Positions 11,947-24,841 are shown, counted from the first letter of the stretch. The stretch: 64,000 bases of DNA from Celoporthe dispersa (GCA_016584495.1 WAID01000009.1:1488001-1552000); one strand, 5' to 3'. Numbers and translations are program-made. The notes: generated from the sequence alone by a model not told the origin.

Positions 11947-13134
11947 CTAACGTCTTGAGAAAGAGGACTTTGTCTTTTTCTGTACCTTGGCAGGTGGTGC
12001 AGTTTCGGTCTCGCTCTCGTCTTCCTCCGCTGAGTCGTCTTCGATATCGTCATGGTCGACCTCGTCCTCGTCTAACTCTTCCTCTGCAAAGTCGTCCACA
12101 TCTAAATCATCCTGATCCTCGTCATCCGAGTCTTCCTCCGAATCAGAAGCGAACCCGTTCGTGACAGGGAGATCATCGTCGTCCTCGTCTTTCCGTCGCG
12201 AGACGCCATTCGACAGCGGTTCGTCCTCCTGGCCCTCGACGTAGACGACACCCTCTTCGCCCTCGTCGTCCTCGTCACTGCTATCAGCTGCAGCGGCGCC
12301 ACGCGATTTGTTTCCCCGGCGCAGTGTCATCTGTGCTTCCAACATGTCCAGCTTTCCCTTCAGCGCCAACAGGCTGTTCAGGCCCCTTGACCTCTCCTCG
12401 AGGACCTGGTTTAGCTCTGCCAGCCGTCTCTGGATCTCCGGCTGCGTGGCCAGCGCGCCGCCGTGTGCAATCAACGTCCACTGCACGAAGGACATGAGAT
12501 TGTGCGCGCGGCCGGGTCTCCTGTGCAGCCGCGAGGCAAGCTGCGTGAGAAGTGCTCCGGCCAGACTGGAGTCGAGGCGCTCGATTGTGTTGCGGATGAC
12601 AGTGGTGTCGGAGATCTGGAGGCAGGACTCGAGGAGGTCTGCGTCGTCGGTACGCAGAGCCTGTGCCAAGACGGTGCCGAGCGAGGTGGCGGAGGGTGCG
12701 GCTATTTGGCGGGGTGGTGCGGTCGCGAGCGCGCTGCTCGTTTGGTGGTTGGGGCCTTGGGTGGCAGCGGCGACATCGACGGTCTCGTGGTTGCGAACGA
12801 GGTCGCCGAAGGTAGGTTCTGCGTTTTCTTCGTCATCGTCGCCTTCATCTTTCATCTCGGCGTCTGCATCTTTGCCGTTGAGCTGTGGCTGAGCCTGCGC
12901 AACTGCCTGGGGTTGCTGTGCCGTCTGCTCATCCTCCTCGAGGTCCGACAGGTCATCGTAGTTGCTCTCGGAATCGCTGGAGATCTCGATGGGCCCGACC
13001 TGTTTCGAAGAGGAGGGTTGGGAATGGCCTGAGGCTGAGACGGCGGTCCTGCTCTCATCCACTATGGTCGCATTGGGTTGTTTGGCACCATGTTGCACGG
13101 GCTTCGCGACCGTGGCCAACTTTCTCTTGGCCAT
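11947..13134 (-). CDS. Utp12-domain small-subunit processome protein (Utp5-like)
   Basis: Single-exon gene for a 395-aa nucleolar protein predicted to act in 18S rRNA maturation. The N-terminal third is acidic and disordered. Residues of about 110-270 form a helical Utp12/Dip2-type domain (FGDLVRNHE, then TVLAQALRTDDADLLESCL, then LLTQLASRLHRRPGRAHNL, and a final coiled helix LLALKGKLDMLEAQM). The last 120 residues are strongly acidic with repeated Asp/Glu/Ser blocks and end in a short basic tail, common in nucleolar factors. Yeast Utp5 carries a WD40 propeller before this domain; none is visible here. It could alternatively be another member of the Utp12-domain set (Utp9 or Utp15 class). The start has a lysine-rich opening (MAKRKLATVAK). 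It is transcribed divergently from the BET bromodomain gene. Confidence 0.75.
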   Translation of the reverse strand: MAKRKLATVAKPVQHGAKQPNATIVDESRTAVSASGHSQPSSSKQVGPIEISSDSESNYDDLSDLEEDEQTAQQPQAVAQAQPQLNGKDADAEMKDEGDDDEENAEPTFGDLVRNHETVDVAAATQGPNHQTSSALATAPPRQIAAPSATSLGTVLAQALRTDDADLLESCLQISDTTVIRNTIERLDSSLAGALLTQLASRLHRRPGRAHNLMSFVQWTLIAHGGALATQPEIQRRLAELNQVLEERSRGLNSLLALKGKLDMLEAQMTLRRGNKSRGAAAADSSDEDDEGEEGVVYVEGQEDEPLSNGVSRRKDEDDDDLPVTNGFASDSEEDSDDEDQDDLDVDDFAEEELDEDEVDHDDIEDDSAEEDESETETAPPAKVQKKTKSSFSRR

Positions 13135-15454
13135 TTGATATGTTTTGGCGGGGGGAGGGCGTGAGGAGAAGACGAAGCTGCGTTACTCGGAAGATACAAT
13201 CAGGATGGCCGACGCGAAGAATAGGCTGGGGACCGGACAGAGCTCGCCAGAGGGTCGTTGTGGTGTGGACAGTTTGATTCTTTGAAGAATCTGGGCGGGT
13301 TGAAATGCAAGGTGCAAGGTGCAGAGCCTGGCGAGGAACTTTTCTGTAACTTTTTTTCTGCCGTTCTGATTTTAGTACCGACTTCCCTGGAGACTGGGCT
13401 AAGGTGGTCCAAGCGTCGAGAACCCTGAGCAGACCCTGTCTGTTGGCCCTTCACAGGTACCGTAGTACCTTGACACTTTGAAGTACGGAGTACTTGTTAC
13501 AGAAGATACGTACATAGTGCTGCATTACATCTTCACATGCAATTATGGATGGACATTTATCTGTACTGCGGAATCCATCGTCGCGTGTCATGGCCATTCC
13601 CAGAAGAAAAAAAAAAAAACACTGTGCTCCTAACCTAGGGCCAGGCAATATCCCCAAGCTGTGCACAGTGTAGCCCATGAAGACTGGCGCGACCCTGCAG
13701 CAGAGGGACACGTCGACTGGTCTATACAAGAATCATGTCTCACGAGTCGCTGTTTTGCCGTTACATCAGTCGTTGTGGCGATTACAGTCGAGATGAGGTT
13801 GCACGCATGACTGGAAGAAATTTTAATGCGGTCATACTTTGAACGTTTTTTCTGCGCGCTAGATAATTCCTCAAGCCACGAAGCGCAGTGGACAGCTGGA
13901 CCTAGCTTGTGCGCCGAGCGTGCCAGACTGGCGGCGGCTTTCTTTTTCCAGTTGTTTTTTTCTCCTGGAATCCAATCAGAGAAGGAAAAGGAAAGAGGTA
14001 CCGAGTGCGCCATCGCACGCGGACACGGAAAAGACAACTACAAGAAGCTCGGGCGTGCCTTGCGCTCTCTCTGTTGTTGGTGGTCCTGTGCTGTCCCGGC
14101 TCGTCCGCTGTCGTCCTATCAGGCTGCTGCTACTGTGATCATGTTGAGGCGTCCAGCTCAGTATCGACAGCCAGCTACAGCGAGATTCTCGAGCCGTTGC
14201 ATTCGTGTTGGCGCTAGGGACGAGAGCGATGAGGACGAGCAGAGAGGCAGAGAGAGAGAGAGGCAAGAGTGATGAGCCCAGCTGGTTGGGAAAAGGTTCT
14301 TCTGAAGGATGAGTCGAACTCGTCTCTGGTAAGAGCAGTGCTAGCAGGGGCTACCCTTTCACGGCGCAGAGCCAGGCCGGGTTGGACCAACCAGAAGCAT
14401 CCCTCTGAAGGCGAACCTGGGCGAGCCTGCTCATGGCCTTCCGGCGTTCGATTACCCCTCATCCCCTTTCGGGCTAGTACAGCGCTGGCGCTAGCTGATT
14501 CTGCTGCTGAGATAAATACCATCCGCCTGCCGACCATCGCCCGGATCTGTGGGTAGCGACCCTTGAGCGCTGTTGGCCTTAAAAAGCTCGGTACCCTCCT
14601 GCTCTCCCCGAACCCCGGCACTCGACGCTACCGTCCGACTTGTTTGCAGTGCCGCAACATAAACCTTTCCGCCCCCCCCCCTTCTTTCCTCTCGAGTCGT
14701 ACTCTCTACATTCTCGGTAGGTAGTCTCACTTTCCTACTTTTCCCACCCCCTCTGATCCCTGTCTCTGCATGCGCTAGCTCAGTCCACTGCCCCTGCTGC
14801 ACCCAATCCCAGCGCCGGACGCAGGCTGGAAAAACCCAGCCACCGTTTTCCGGGGCCGGCTAGCGTGGGACCCACTCGCGTCAGTCAAGATCAGTGCACG
14901 AGGCTAGACCCAAGCTAAAATATTGATCCTTTTGCCTTTTTGCGATTTTGTTGATTTTCAGCCTTCTTCCCTTCCTTTCCAATCCCGCATTGGGCGCCGA
15001 GCTATCACCAGCTTCAACCAACCCACCAACCCTACGGGATCAGCAACCACCCGCCACACCTTCACAACTGCCCCCCACCATCACCACCACCCGCGATCCT
15101 GATCAAATCGCACTTTTTTTTCTTTCTTCTTTCTCTCTTTTCACATTAACAATAGTGAGGCTCCTTACCGGTGCATTTATTTTTGACTTTGCGAAAGTTG
15201 CACGTCGCTCTCACTTTGTTTGCGCATCGCATCGCATCGCCGTCCCATTCACCGCGCGCATTCTCCACTTTTTTTCTCTCGCGGCGCGTTCTGCTCTGGC
15301 TGATCGCATCACCCACCCCTGCAAACAAACCCTCCTTCACTCGCGACCTCAGCTTTGTGCAACACGCGCGGCTCCAATTTTGATGACGCAGTACGCAGAC
15401 TAAACAGTTTCTTGAAAACCTTAGTACTCCGTCGGTTCTTGATCATCGGCAGTG
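13135..15454. promoter_or_regulatory. Divergent promoter region, Utp12-domain gene / BET bromodomain gene
   Basis: A 2.3-kb space between two divergently transcribed housekeeping-type genes. The part nearest 15455 is pyrimidine-rich, typical of long fungal 5' leaders, with CT tracts around 14670-14700 and 15110-15140. I see no supportable gene in it; the frames present are low-complexity or Arg/Ser-rich. Confidence 0.4.
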
Positions 15455-18400
15455 ATGGCCTCGTCGCCTCAACCAACTACCCTGGACGAGAAGTCGCAGT
15501 CGCTCAGCATGGCAACCCCAACCTCCGCTGCACTTGGCGACGAGCGCAACGGCTTGGAGCTGAATGGGTGAGTCGCAATCCGCCACCTTGCCACCTACCA
15601 TTTCCGTCCCTGTTTGTTGCTCCTGCTGCTTCTTTTCTCCTTTGTGCGGTGTTGTTGTTGTTTGTACAAGATCCCTCTCGTCTGCCGCTATGCGCATCGC
15701 GCTGCGCATAAAGCCTGCTCCTCTTCCTTTTTCCTTGCCTCGTGTCGCAAACTGACGCGTCTGGTCTCGCAGCCACGTCTCGCCCGCCCATTCACAACCC
15801 GACGCGACAAATGCCACCAAGTCCTCTGCCGACAATGATGCGCCGCCCCAAAACCAATTGAAGAGTACCGATGCCTCCAACAAGGACGCGTTTGCATCCA
15901 ACCAGAGCGTTTCAGCCATGACGCCTCCGAGCGCCGATCACGTGAGTTCGGCTGATGCGCCTACCAACAGCGCCCCTGCCGAGTCGCATGAGGTGAAGGA
16001 TACCGAGATGGTCGATGCGCCGACCGACTCTGCGAAACCACCCTCACCACCTGCCGAGCCGGTTATAGATGCACCTGCGGTCCCTGACGAGAAGCCCGCC
16101 GAGAAACCCGCCGAGTCCGACCAGACGACCGAGCCCTCGGCAAAGCCGGCGCATTCTCCAGAAGCCACAGAGGCTACTGCGAAGGACGAACCCACCTCGA
16201 GTGCGGCGATCGAGTCGGCCACGGGTGCGCAGGGTGAGGGCACTGCACAGAAGATTGACACACAAACGACCACGCCCAGCGAAGCCCTACCCAGTGATCT
16301 CATGACGCCAACTGCTCCCATGTCGCAAATGGCTCTAGATGCATCTCAAGAGGCTGCCACAGAGCCGTCGACGGTCGACACTAGCATGACCGACGCCCCG
16401 TCTCAAAACTCTACCAAGGTGGCTCGAGAACGCGACGAGGACGATGATGAAGAACCTGCTGCAAAGCGCGCCAGGACTTCAGGAGAGCAAGCTCCGGCAG
16501 CCGAAGATGCTGAGGCGGCTGAAGCAGCACCGTCAGCCACGTCTGACGCGATGGTCGTGGACAAGCCCGCTGATGCCATTGAGGCGGCTCCCGCTCAAGC
16601 TCCGACTCCTGCGTCGGCGCCAGCGCCAGCGCCCGAGGCCCAGCCCGTGTCTACTGGATCGCCCGTACCCCTGTCAGTGGATGGACGTTCGCGCAAGCTG
16701 AACGACCCTGCACTTTCCAACAACCCGATCACAGTCTACCAGAACAGGGAGATCAGGAAGGTACTGGGTCTCGTGAAGAAGACCAAGTCTGGACAACACT
16801 TCAGGCAGCCGGTGCAGGTGCTATGGCCTACAGTTTGGGATCAATACCGCCAACTCATCGAACGTCCCGTGGACATCAGCTTCATAGAACAGAATTTGCG
16901 CGAGGGCAAATATGACACTGTGGGCCAATTCAGGAGGGACGTCGAGCTTCTGCAAGGAAACGCCACGACCTTCAACGGGGCGACTCACGACGTCACCAAC
17001 TGGGCCAAGAGCACGGTGTCGCAGATCTATGAGCGCCTGGCCGCGATCCCTGCAGAAGAGCCGGCGAAACCTGTAAAGCAGGAGACCAAGCAGATGCCCA
17101 CGCGACATGCCGAGCCGCGCCACCCGCCTGCCCCCCAAAAAGGAGGTCCGTCCACCTGCACCCTCACCGGTCGAGAAGCCAGCAAATGATTCTCAGATCT
17201 ATGCCCTCCTACCTTCGGGTCTTCCCAACATTCGACGTGATAGCACCAAAAATGACGGTGATCGACCCAAGAGACCCATCCACCCCCGAAGAACAAGGAC
17301 ATTGGTTTCCAGCCCAAGACGACCAAGAACAAGAAGAAGCCCGAGCTGCGCTTCTGCGATGAGGTCATGAAGGACATTATCTCGCCCAAGAACTGGATCA
17401 ACAACCAGTGGTTCATGGAGGCGGTTGATCCCGTGGCCCTCAATATCCCCACGTACTATAGTGTGGTCAAGCAGCCCATGGATTTAGGCACCATGAAGGA
17501 GAAGCTGCAGAGGGGGGAGTATGACTCAGCCAAGGACTTCAAATCTGACTTTGGCCTGATAGTGAAGAATTGTGTCAAGTTCAATGGCGAGGATCACCCG
17601 GTAACCGCCGCGGCCAAGGAGCTGGAGCAGATCTTCGAGAAGAAGTGGTCGGAGAAGGCCAGCTGGTTGAGCAAGCATGCGCAGGCCCCCGCGGCCCCTG
17701 CAGCTGCGACCAGCCCGCGCGGTGGCGCCGCCGCCAAGGAGGAAGACACCGAGGAGGATGAAGCCAGCGAGGCAGAGCCCCAGGAAGGCGCTGGCCCTGA
17801 TGTCAAGGAGATTCAACGCTCTATTGACGCCCTGTCCAGCAGGCTCAAGCAGGAGCGGGCTGAGCTCGACAAGAAGTTGATGTCCAACAACCCAGACAAG
17901 TTGGACATCGACATGCACCAGGGCATCATTAACCACCTGCAGAGCCAGATGGTGGACAAGCGCCAGGCTCTCAACAAGGCAACAGAGACAAAGAAGGCAT
18001 CGCAGCCGAAGGCCCCGAAGAAGAAGGCAACCGGTGGTGGTGCCGCCAGCTCTGGAGCCAGTGCGTCTAAGAAGAACAGCGGCGCTCAGGCCGGGCCCAA
18101 GAAGGCAGCTGGTGGCGGCGCGGCGGCAAAGAAACCTGTCAAGAAGAAGCTGAACGAGGAGGAGAAGGAAATTGTCAGCGAGGCCATCGCGCGGCTCGAG
18201 GCCAACGCCCTCGACAAGGCTATTGCCATCATCAAGAAAGACACCGGCCTCAAGGTGAGCGTGTCCCTGGCTGAACGTTTTAGGCCCTTTGTAGCTGTTG
18301 ACTGACCGGCGGGTTGACCCAGGAGACCGAGGACGACGAACTCGAGCTTGACATGGACCAGCTCAGCGACGATGCACTGGTCAAGCTGTTTGATCTGGTC

Positions 18401-18694
18401 ATCAAGGCCTTCCCATCCTATAAGGAGCAACTCAAGAAATACGAACCTGCGCCCGCTCCTGTTCACAGCGCCAACACCGGCAAGACGTCTACTACCAAGC
18501 CCAAGAAGAACAAGCCCATGGGCAAGGCGGAACAGGAGCGCAAGCTTGAGCAGCTGCGAGAACTTAAGAACTCGTACAAGCGCCCCGGAAGTGGCAGCCA
18601 GGAGCCGCTGCCATCGGTTGAGAACAACGACGCGAACCTGGCTGCAAATCAGCCCGATGACAGTGATGATGCGAGCTCCTCAGAGGAAGAGTAG
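15455..18694 (+). CDS. bdf1: Bdf1-like BET protein: two bromodomains plus NET domain
   Basis: Chromatin reader that binds acetylated histone H3/H4 tails and supports TFIID and general transcription. Exons are 15455-15567, 15773-18254 and 18323-18694, with GT-AG introns. After a long acidic, Pro/Ala-rich N-terminus, bromodomain 1 runs from about 16730 to 17030 (NREIRKVLGLVKK, RPVDISFIE, acetyl-lysine-binding Asn in TTFNGATHDVT). Bromodomain 2 runs from 17365 to 17660 (YYSVVKQPMDLGTMKEKL, VKFNGEDHPVT). A coiled-coil and Lys-rich linker follow, then the extraterminal NET domain (KLNEEEKEIVSEAIARLE, split by intron 2) and an acidic Ser tail. The frame changes at 17097-17099 (one extra C) and is restored at 17283-17287 (one C short). 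The net is zero and the exon sum is divisible by three. An essential gene broken this way suggests an assembly error. Confidence 0.93.
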
Positions 18695-20104
18695 CGATCC
18701 TCCTCTTCTGTCGTCTCTGTGGAGGAGTGAACTGAACGGAGAGCACGCAATTAAGCCCTCATCTGCGTCGGACAGACGCGTGGAGGGGTTTATCACACCC
18801 TCCTGCGTATTATTTATTTTTATATCTGCTTTCTTTTGCGGTAGCAGTCATGCCTTGTGGGGACCCACGGTCAACCTCAGCTGGCGGTCAGCCTACAAGC
18901 GCGGTCTTACCGGGGCTGACCAATGGCCTTATGCACCCGAGTATCAACTTCATATCGCGATAACCGGGCGGAGCGATATCTTGACCAGTTCCCAGGCTGG
19001 CAGAAGTTTCTTCCCCGCTTAGAAGGCGATTACTGCCATCAGCCCCAATAGGGCGGGAAACCAGTCTTCTGAGCAGGTTCATGAATGGGGGCCACAGCAG
19101 CTCCTCGTCGAGCTTCAGCTAATATGCGTCCCTCGGGGACCCTGCATCGGATCAAAACCGTGTTCTGATATATGTACAATACATACCCGTAGCCGGAGGC
19201 CGGCGATCAGACGAACAAATGCGACGGGAAGAAACTCCTCCCTCCTTGACATCTCTGAAGGGATCCTGGAGTGGTGAGATAGTTTGAGGGTGGGTGCCAC
19301 AGATTGTGGGAGGGAGGCCGAGGAGGGCAATCAATGAGAGGGAGGAGAAGAAAAGACCAGCTGCTTCGTCACCTAGAAATTCATGAAGGACCCTCTACAC
19401 CGCTCTCTTGTGTGGTGTGTGGTATACTGTATTGTGCTGAGCATCCTGCTGATAGCCTCAACACCAAATGACAGGACATAGCCAGTGCACTCGCTTGCCG
19501 CGGAGGCAGTCTGAAAATGCATTCCTGCAGTGATCATGCCTGGGCCATCTGCCTCTCTGGACACACATCAGGGAGATAGAATAAGAGATGAGGATGTGCT
19601 GCTGGTGCCTGATCGAGGCCGGACTGTAAGACGGTGAATTATGTAGCTGGCCGGCGCCGCTGCTTAGACCCGAGCCCGTCCCAAATTTAGGCCCGAGCTC
19701 CAGTTCAGCCAACAGAAGGGCCGCCCGGATGAGCGGGAGAGCAAAAGACCGCGCGCAGGTGCGCAGAAACCGCCAGACAATCGCAAAAGCTGAGGCTCCA
19801 GGGCTTCCCGAGGGGACGGACTTACGCCTGGTCGGCCCTCGCTGTGTGCTGATATGCCGAACGCCATTATGGTGTAAAGCCCCGGTGTGACCGGCGAGCA
19901 CAGCTTCCGGGATGAGAGCCAGACACTTGAAGACCTCGAGGGATCAACACAAACACACACGCGCACATACAAAGCAACGAGCCCTGTGAAAAAAACAAGA
20001 AGAGAAGAAGAAGAAAAAAACCAACCTCATCCGCCTTGTGCAGATCTGAGCCATCCCGTGACACACCGACCCTCGCGCACTCTGACTCGAGAGAAGAAAG
20101 CACC
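18695..20104. other. Intergenic
   Basis: 3' region of the BET gene and upstream region of the small membrane-protein gene. No convincing coding sequence or structured RNA was seen. Confidence 0.35.
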
Positions 20105-20683
20105 ATGCTCGGCCGCGCCCTCTTGACGCTCGATTGCCTCGGCCTCATCATCGGGCCCTGGCTTGCGGACTACTACACCGAGACGCACATCTTCAACCCA
20201 CGGTGGCCGCCGCATGCGAAGTGAGAGAAGCAGCCCATCCCTCTTCACCTTCTCCTTCTCCCTAGCCCTCTCCTTTCCCCTACACACCCTCAGAAGAGGC
20301 ACACCCTCAGAAGAGGAGCGGTCTCCCGAGGATGATAGACGGGCCAGAGCTGGCTAACAAGTTCCGCCTCTCGCCCAACCCCCCCCCCCCCACCCAGATT
20401 CCACTGCGGCCAGACGATCGGCCTAAGCACGGCCCTCGGCTTCGCGACACTGTTCCTAACCTGGCGCCCGCTGCTGATCCGGTCGACGAACCCAGCGGTG
20501 GCGCGCGACTCGCTCAGGATGGCGGCCTTCACGGGCAGCGTGTACTGGCTGGTGGGGCTGACGGCAATCCTGTTCCCCGGGGCGGACGGGCTGGACCCGG
20601 AGTTTGGGGGGCCTGGATTCCCGCAGAGGCCGCTTTTTATCGCGTTCGCGGTGCTTGGGCTGGTCGGGTCATGGCTGGGATAG
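20105..20683 (+). CDS. Small four-helix membrane protein (fungal DUF6640-like)
   Basis: Two exons (20105-20220 and 20398-20683; the acceptor follows a long C run, CACCCAG) give a 133-aa protein. It opens with a hydrophobic helix (LTLDCLGLIIGPWLADY) followed by the signature HIFNPRWPPHAKFHCGQT, a Pro/His-rich loop conserved in a family of fungal integral membrane proteins. Three further hydrophobic segments follow (GFATLFLTWRPLL; GSVYWLVGLTAILFPG; PLFIAFAVLGLVGSWLG). The family has no established biochemical role that I can state. The start has a favourable context (AGCACCATGC). Confidence 0.72.
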
Positions 20684-22829
20684 CCTGATGGTGAAGCACT
20701 CCTAGGAAGCACCCAAGGGTCGGAACTGGGCTTGGGCTGGTGTGGTGTTGGAGGGTCGAGGTCGGGATTGAGGTTGAGGTTGACAGGAGTTAGCGAGTTT
20801 GGTGTACTATGGGTGAGGGCAGGTAACAAACACACAGCCAGTCAGTGTCTGGCCTGGCGGCCTGTGGCAGTTGGCTGGCAGCCGGCACCTTGTAGCTGGG
20901 GTGGGGGAGGCCTAGTGGCAACTGTACAGCACAGAGAAAGACCCCCTCCCCTCCCCCTTTCCCCCACCACGGTATCAGTATGAATGTTTAGAAAATCTCC
21001 CGCTCTTCAAAACAACCTCGAGGCTGCCCAGCTGTGCAACCTGGTGCGACACCAGAATGCATCCCACAAGGCTTAAATCCCTGATCGACATGCAGTGCTG
21101 GGATCCTCGCACGGCTTGTACCCAAAAATACTGCGCCTCAACTGATGAGGAAACAGCCATGGTGGGTGGTTACGCAGCAAGAGTGGACCTGTCCGCGGTG
21201 TGGCGACTCTCTTCAGCTTATGATCCCTCAGTCAGCGACACCTCTACGGGAGGGACGGGGTGAGGCTGACACTCGTCTCGTGTCTGCTGGTGTGCTGGCT
21301 GCCGTGTCGCTGGAGACTGGCTGGTCTTCTTGTCGCCGCCTCCTTCGTGATGACCCCGGGCAGCTGTCCACCCGGAGAGGTGGCCGTTGTTGCTGTTGCC
21401 TCCCTCCTCGTCGTCGTCGTCGTCCTCCTCCTCCTCCTCGGTCTCGAGCAGAGCTGAACATGCCGGGGTGTCCCTCGATGTCATCTTCAGGGTGGTATAT
21501 GGCGAGATGCATGGACACCGTCTTCATCTGGACAGGTGCTGGGGTCAGTTGGCACGGTCGGGCTGTTACGAAACTCACCCCTGAGCGCTGAGGAATGGTA
21601 CCATGACTGTACCTGGGGCCCTAACCACTGGGTGCTGCTTGTGGAGGGGGGAGGACCCACACGGTGACGACGCTCATGCGGTATCATCTCTTTTCCACTG
21701 AGACCCACCAACCTAGGGCGGCATTACCACTTACCACCACCAGACTTGCCAAGCAGCGACCCTGGGCGACATGACTAGAGCCCATATTGCGCCCCCAGCT
21801 TGCGCATCCGAGACCTGGTAAGCCTCTCTCTCTCTCCTCTTTCCCTCTCTCCTCTCTCCTTCCCTCCTTCGCATGCCCCTCTCTCTCTCTCTGCCTTTGT
21901 TCCACCCCCCCCCCCCGTTCCCTCCTCTGCCTCCCTCCCTTCTCCGGCCCATCCCAGCCGAGCCTCCATCTCTTGTCTCTGCTTGTGCCATACATAGTAG
22001 TATCTGCTCATTGGCTTCTAGAACAGGGGCCGGGAAGTGGCTTGGTTCCCGGGCTTCCTTGACGGGTGTCAGAGCGCTCCCTCCCACCCTCCCTTGTTCT
22101 AAATCCCAGCCTGTCCTATGCTTTCGTCACCTTGGTACTTGCCGCTGGGTATCGTCTATCGCCAGGTGGCCCGCTGTAATCCCCAGATCTCCCAAGATCT
22201 AACATTACTCGCCTCTTCCAGAATAAGAAGAGAGGAGAGAGAGAGAAAAAAGGCAAAATCCTTCTCCTTTTTTTTTTTCTCCTTCTCCATCTGCAACTCT
22301 CGGGTCCTACACCCTCCCCATCGCCACCGCAAGGCCTGTCTCTTGCATTCCCGCCACCCAATTCATTCCTTGCTGCCTCCCCCCTCAGGCGAGCACGCGA
22401 CACCACACTCAGGCATACCTAAATTCAGGCGACGCACGCCAAGCTCTTGGCAACAGTTCCGAACCCGCCGTCTCGGTATTGCTTGGCAGCCAGCTGCAGC
22501 GCGCGCCTCACAATTGAATCCTGTAACGGACCTCGAGATTGGTTGCACTCGTCGCCTCTGGGATCGTCGTGAACAGGCTGAGCCAGAGAGAGAGAGAGAA
22601 AGAGAGAGTATTCTTCTGAGGTACTAGACCAGGACGGTCAGAACCGGCGCAGCCCAAGCCCAGAGGAGGGGTACATGACCACAAGAGAGGGTCTCTGTGT
22701 GTATGCGTCTGTGTCTGTCTTTTGTTCACGCACACACACAGAGAAAAAGAGACGGGTCGCGAGGAGCGGTGACCTGCGCCTCGTTTCTTCCTCCCTACTT
22801 ACTCTTACTTCTTGCGATCCCGGGACCAG
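20684..22829. other. Intergenic, CT-rich
   Basis: Contains pyrimidine tracts near 21822-21900, a C run at 21905-21916 and a T run at 22268-22280. Many short frames cross it, but none has a domain or coding-like composition. The 3' end is the probable leader of the gene at 22830. Confidence 0.35.
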
Positions 22830-24591
22830 ATGCTAAAGCCACCAAGGAGGGACGCCATGACCAGCTTAGCGGACAGCGCCAGGGGCAGCATGTGCTTCCA
22901 GTCGCTGATGGGCTTCTTCTTCAACAAGGGCGTCAGGGGCGGCCCGCGCGTGTTGCTGAACCTGGCCGCCGTGCTGTTCGCCCTGTTCGTCTTCGTGAAG
23001 CTCCTGCCGCAGCGCATGACCCAGAGCGCCCTGTCGTCGATACCGATATCATGGTCGGCACTGAGCGGGCAGGCGGATGACGGCAGCGTGCCTGGCGGCC
23101 TGAGGATAGTCGTCTTTGGCGAGCTCGATGTCGGGACGCCGGTCGGTGCGGACGAGGAGGTCAAGGGCGCCCAGACATGGACACAAGCCTTGTGCGATCA
23201 GGTAAGTCGCCGGTTCCTCCCGCGTCGACTGCAAGCACATTACCACTGGGGAGAGAGGTGGTCGCAAGAAGCTCCTATTTTTATTAACGACTCCATAGCT
23301 TTCCTGCAGCACTCACATCTCCATGGTCCCCCCGCCGGACCTTGCCTCGTTCTCCGTCAGCTCCAACGAACTGTACGCCCAGGGCGTCGAGAAGGTCCTC
23401 AACGAGACAGCAGACAAAGACGGACCCGGCCAGGACTACTCATACCTGTCAACATACTACCCGCCGCAGTGGAAGTCCTCCGACCTGAAGGGGCAGATCG
23501 ATGCTTTCCTCGCCATGCCAAAGCCGCAGAACCAACCCGGCGAGACGCTCTGGGTCTTCTCCTTTGGCCTGTGGGACGTGTTCTCGCTGTCGGCCCTGCC
23601 CATCGCCACCGCCAAGGAGTCTGTCGGGAGCATGACCAAGGATATCTTCGAGCAGATCGAGCGGCTACGCAGCGCAGCCAGGGACCCCAACTCCATCGCG
23701 TACTCAGATATCAACAGTGTCGCCCAGACGCAGCAGGCCGAGGCCACTGAGGCCGCAGGAGACGGGCCGGCTGGGGATCAGCTCGAGGCGAGAGATGAGG
23801 CGCCAGCCGAGAGCCCGGCTGCCACGGCGCAAGACGTCACAAGCACCGGCAGCTCGTTCAAGATCCTCATCCCGAGGATCATGGACCCATCCATGCTGCC
23901 CGGGTGGCGCGACGTGCGGCCTCAGCTCCCCGTCGCCCACTCCAAGGCCGAACAGATGCGAAACTCGGCCGCGCTGACCAACTCGTGGAACGACGGCGTC
24001 GTCAAGGGCCTCAGTGACTGGGTCAAGGGACCGGAACCGAACAAGGACGACGAGGACAAGAGCCACGAGTTCTATTTCGACGGAGACGGGGCGGCGGGGG
24101 CCAAGCAGCCCAGCGGGCCCACCCGCGACGGCTACGCCTACAACCTCGCCGAGTTCATCACCAACCAGATCCTCGAGCGCCAGATGCTCAACGCCCACCT
24201 CACCGACGGCGACGGCCGCGGCAAGGGAGAGCTGGAGGATGGCTACCGCGACGTGAGCAACCCCTGCCTGCAGCCCGTCAGCACTGTCGCTATCGCCGTG
24301 TCCATGGAGAGCGACGTCACCCTCGACATCCCCAACGTGAAGCTCGAGAACGACAAGCAGGTGCCCACCCAGCCGACGCCCATGGCTGCCGCTGCCGCCA
24401 GGAAGCGTGACGGGCTTGACAGGAAGCCCGGGTACGCGTACACAAACACCGCCCGGGTGTGTGAGATTCCCAGTGATCACCTCTTCTACACGCCCTTTGC
24501 GCTGTCGCAGCGGGCTATCCAGCAGGTCGCGGCCGAGACGGCTCAGATGATCCGTAATGGGGACTCGGTGCGGGCGAAGATGGAGTCGTGA
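22830..24591 (+). CDS. Type II membrane protein, possible SGNH-hydrolase-like, function unknown
   Basis: Two exons (22830-23201 and 23299-24591; acceptor CATAG) give 554 aa. The downstream acceptor-like CTGCAG at 23307-23309 would break the frame, which decided the choice. A single hydrophobic anchor (VLLNLAAVLFALFVFVKLL, about residues 36-56) follows a short basic N-terminus, predicting a lumenal or extracellular body. Just after it comes LRIVVFGELDVGTP, which sits where the first block of an SGNH/GDSL hydrolase would be but lacks the canonical GDS. Later segments (ETLWVFSFGLWDVFSL, FKILIPRIMDPSMLPGW) could be further blocks of that fold. The C-terminal part carries a Cys pair and the segment GYAYTNTARVCEIPSDHLFY. 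I infer a secretory-pathway protein; the enzymatic role is only a guess. Confidence 0.65.
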
Positions 24592-24841
24592 AGAAAGGGA
24601 GGGGGATGGACGGACATCGGCATAGGCGGCCTCCTTTTTTTTCTTTCTTTTGGGGGGTGGGGGGGAGGAGGGAGGTGGGAGGAAGGGCTGGCGCCTTGGT
24701 TCGGTGAGGCCCTCTTTTCTTGTTTGTATATTGTGACTGGCGCATCTTGCATTGGTCGGGGTTGGGGGCGTTCTTTATTTGGGGGGTTTTTTTTTCTATC
24801 AATAAATATATATGTGCATATATTTATACATACCAATTTAT

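Noticed and set aside
23307..23310. CTGCAG acceptor for the 22830-24591 gene
   Set aside because: It would put the second exon out of frame; the CATAG acceptor twelve bases earlier keeps the frame and adds a plausible segment.
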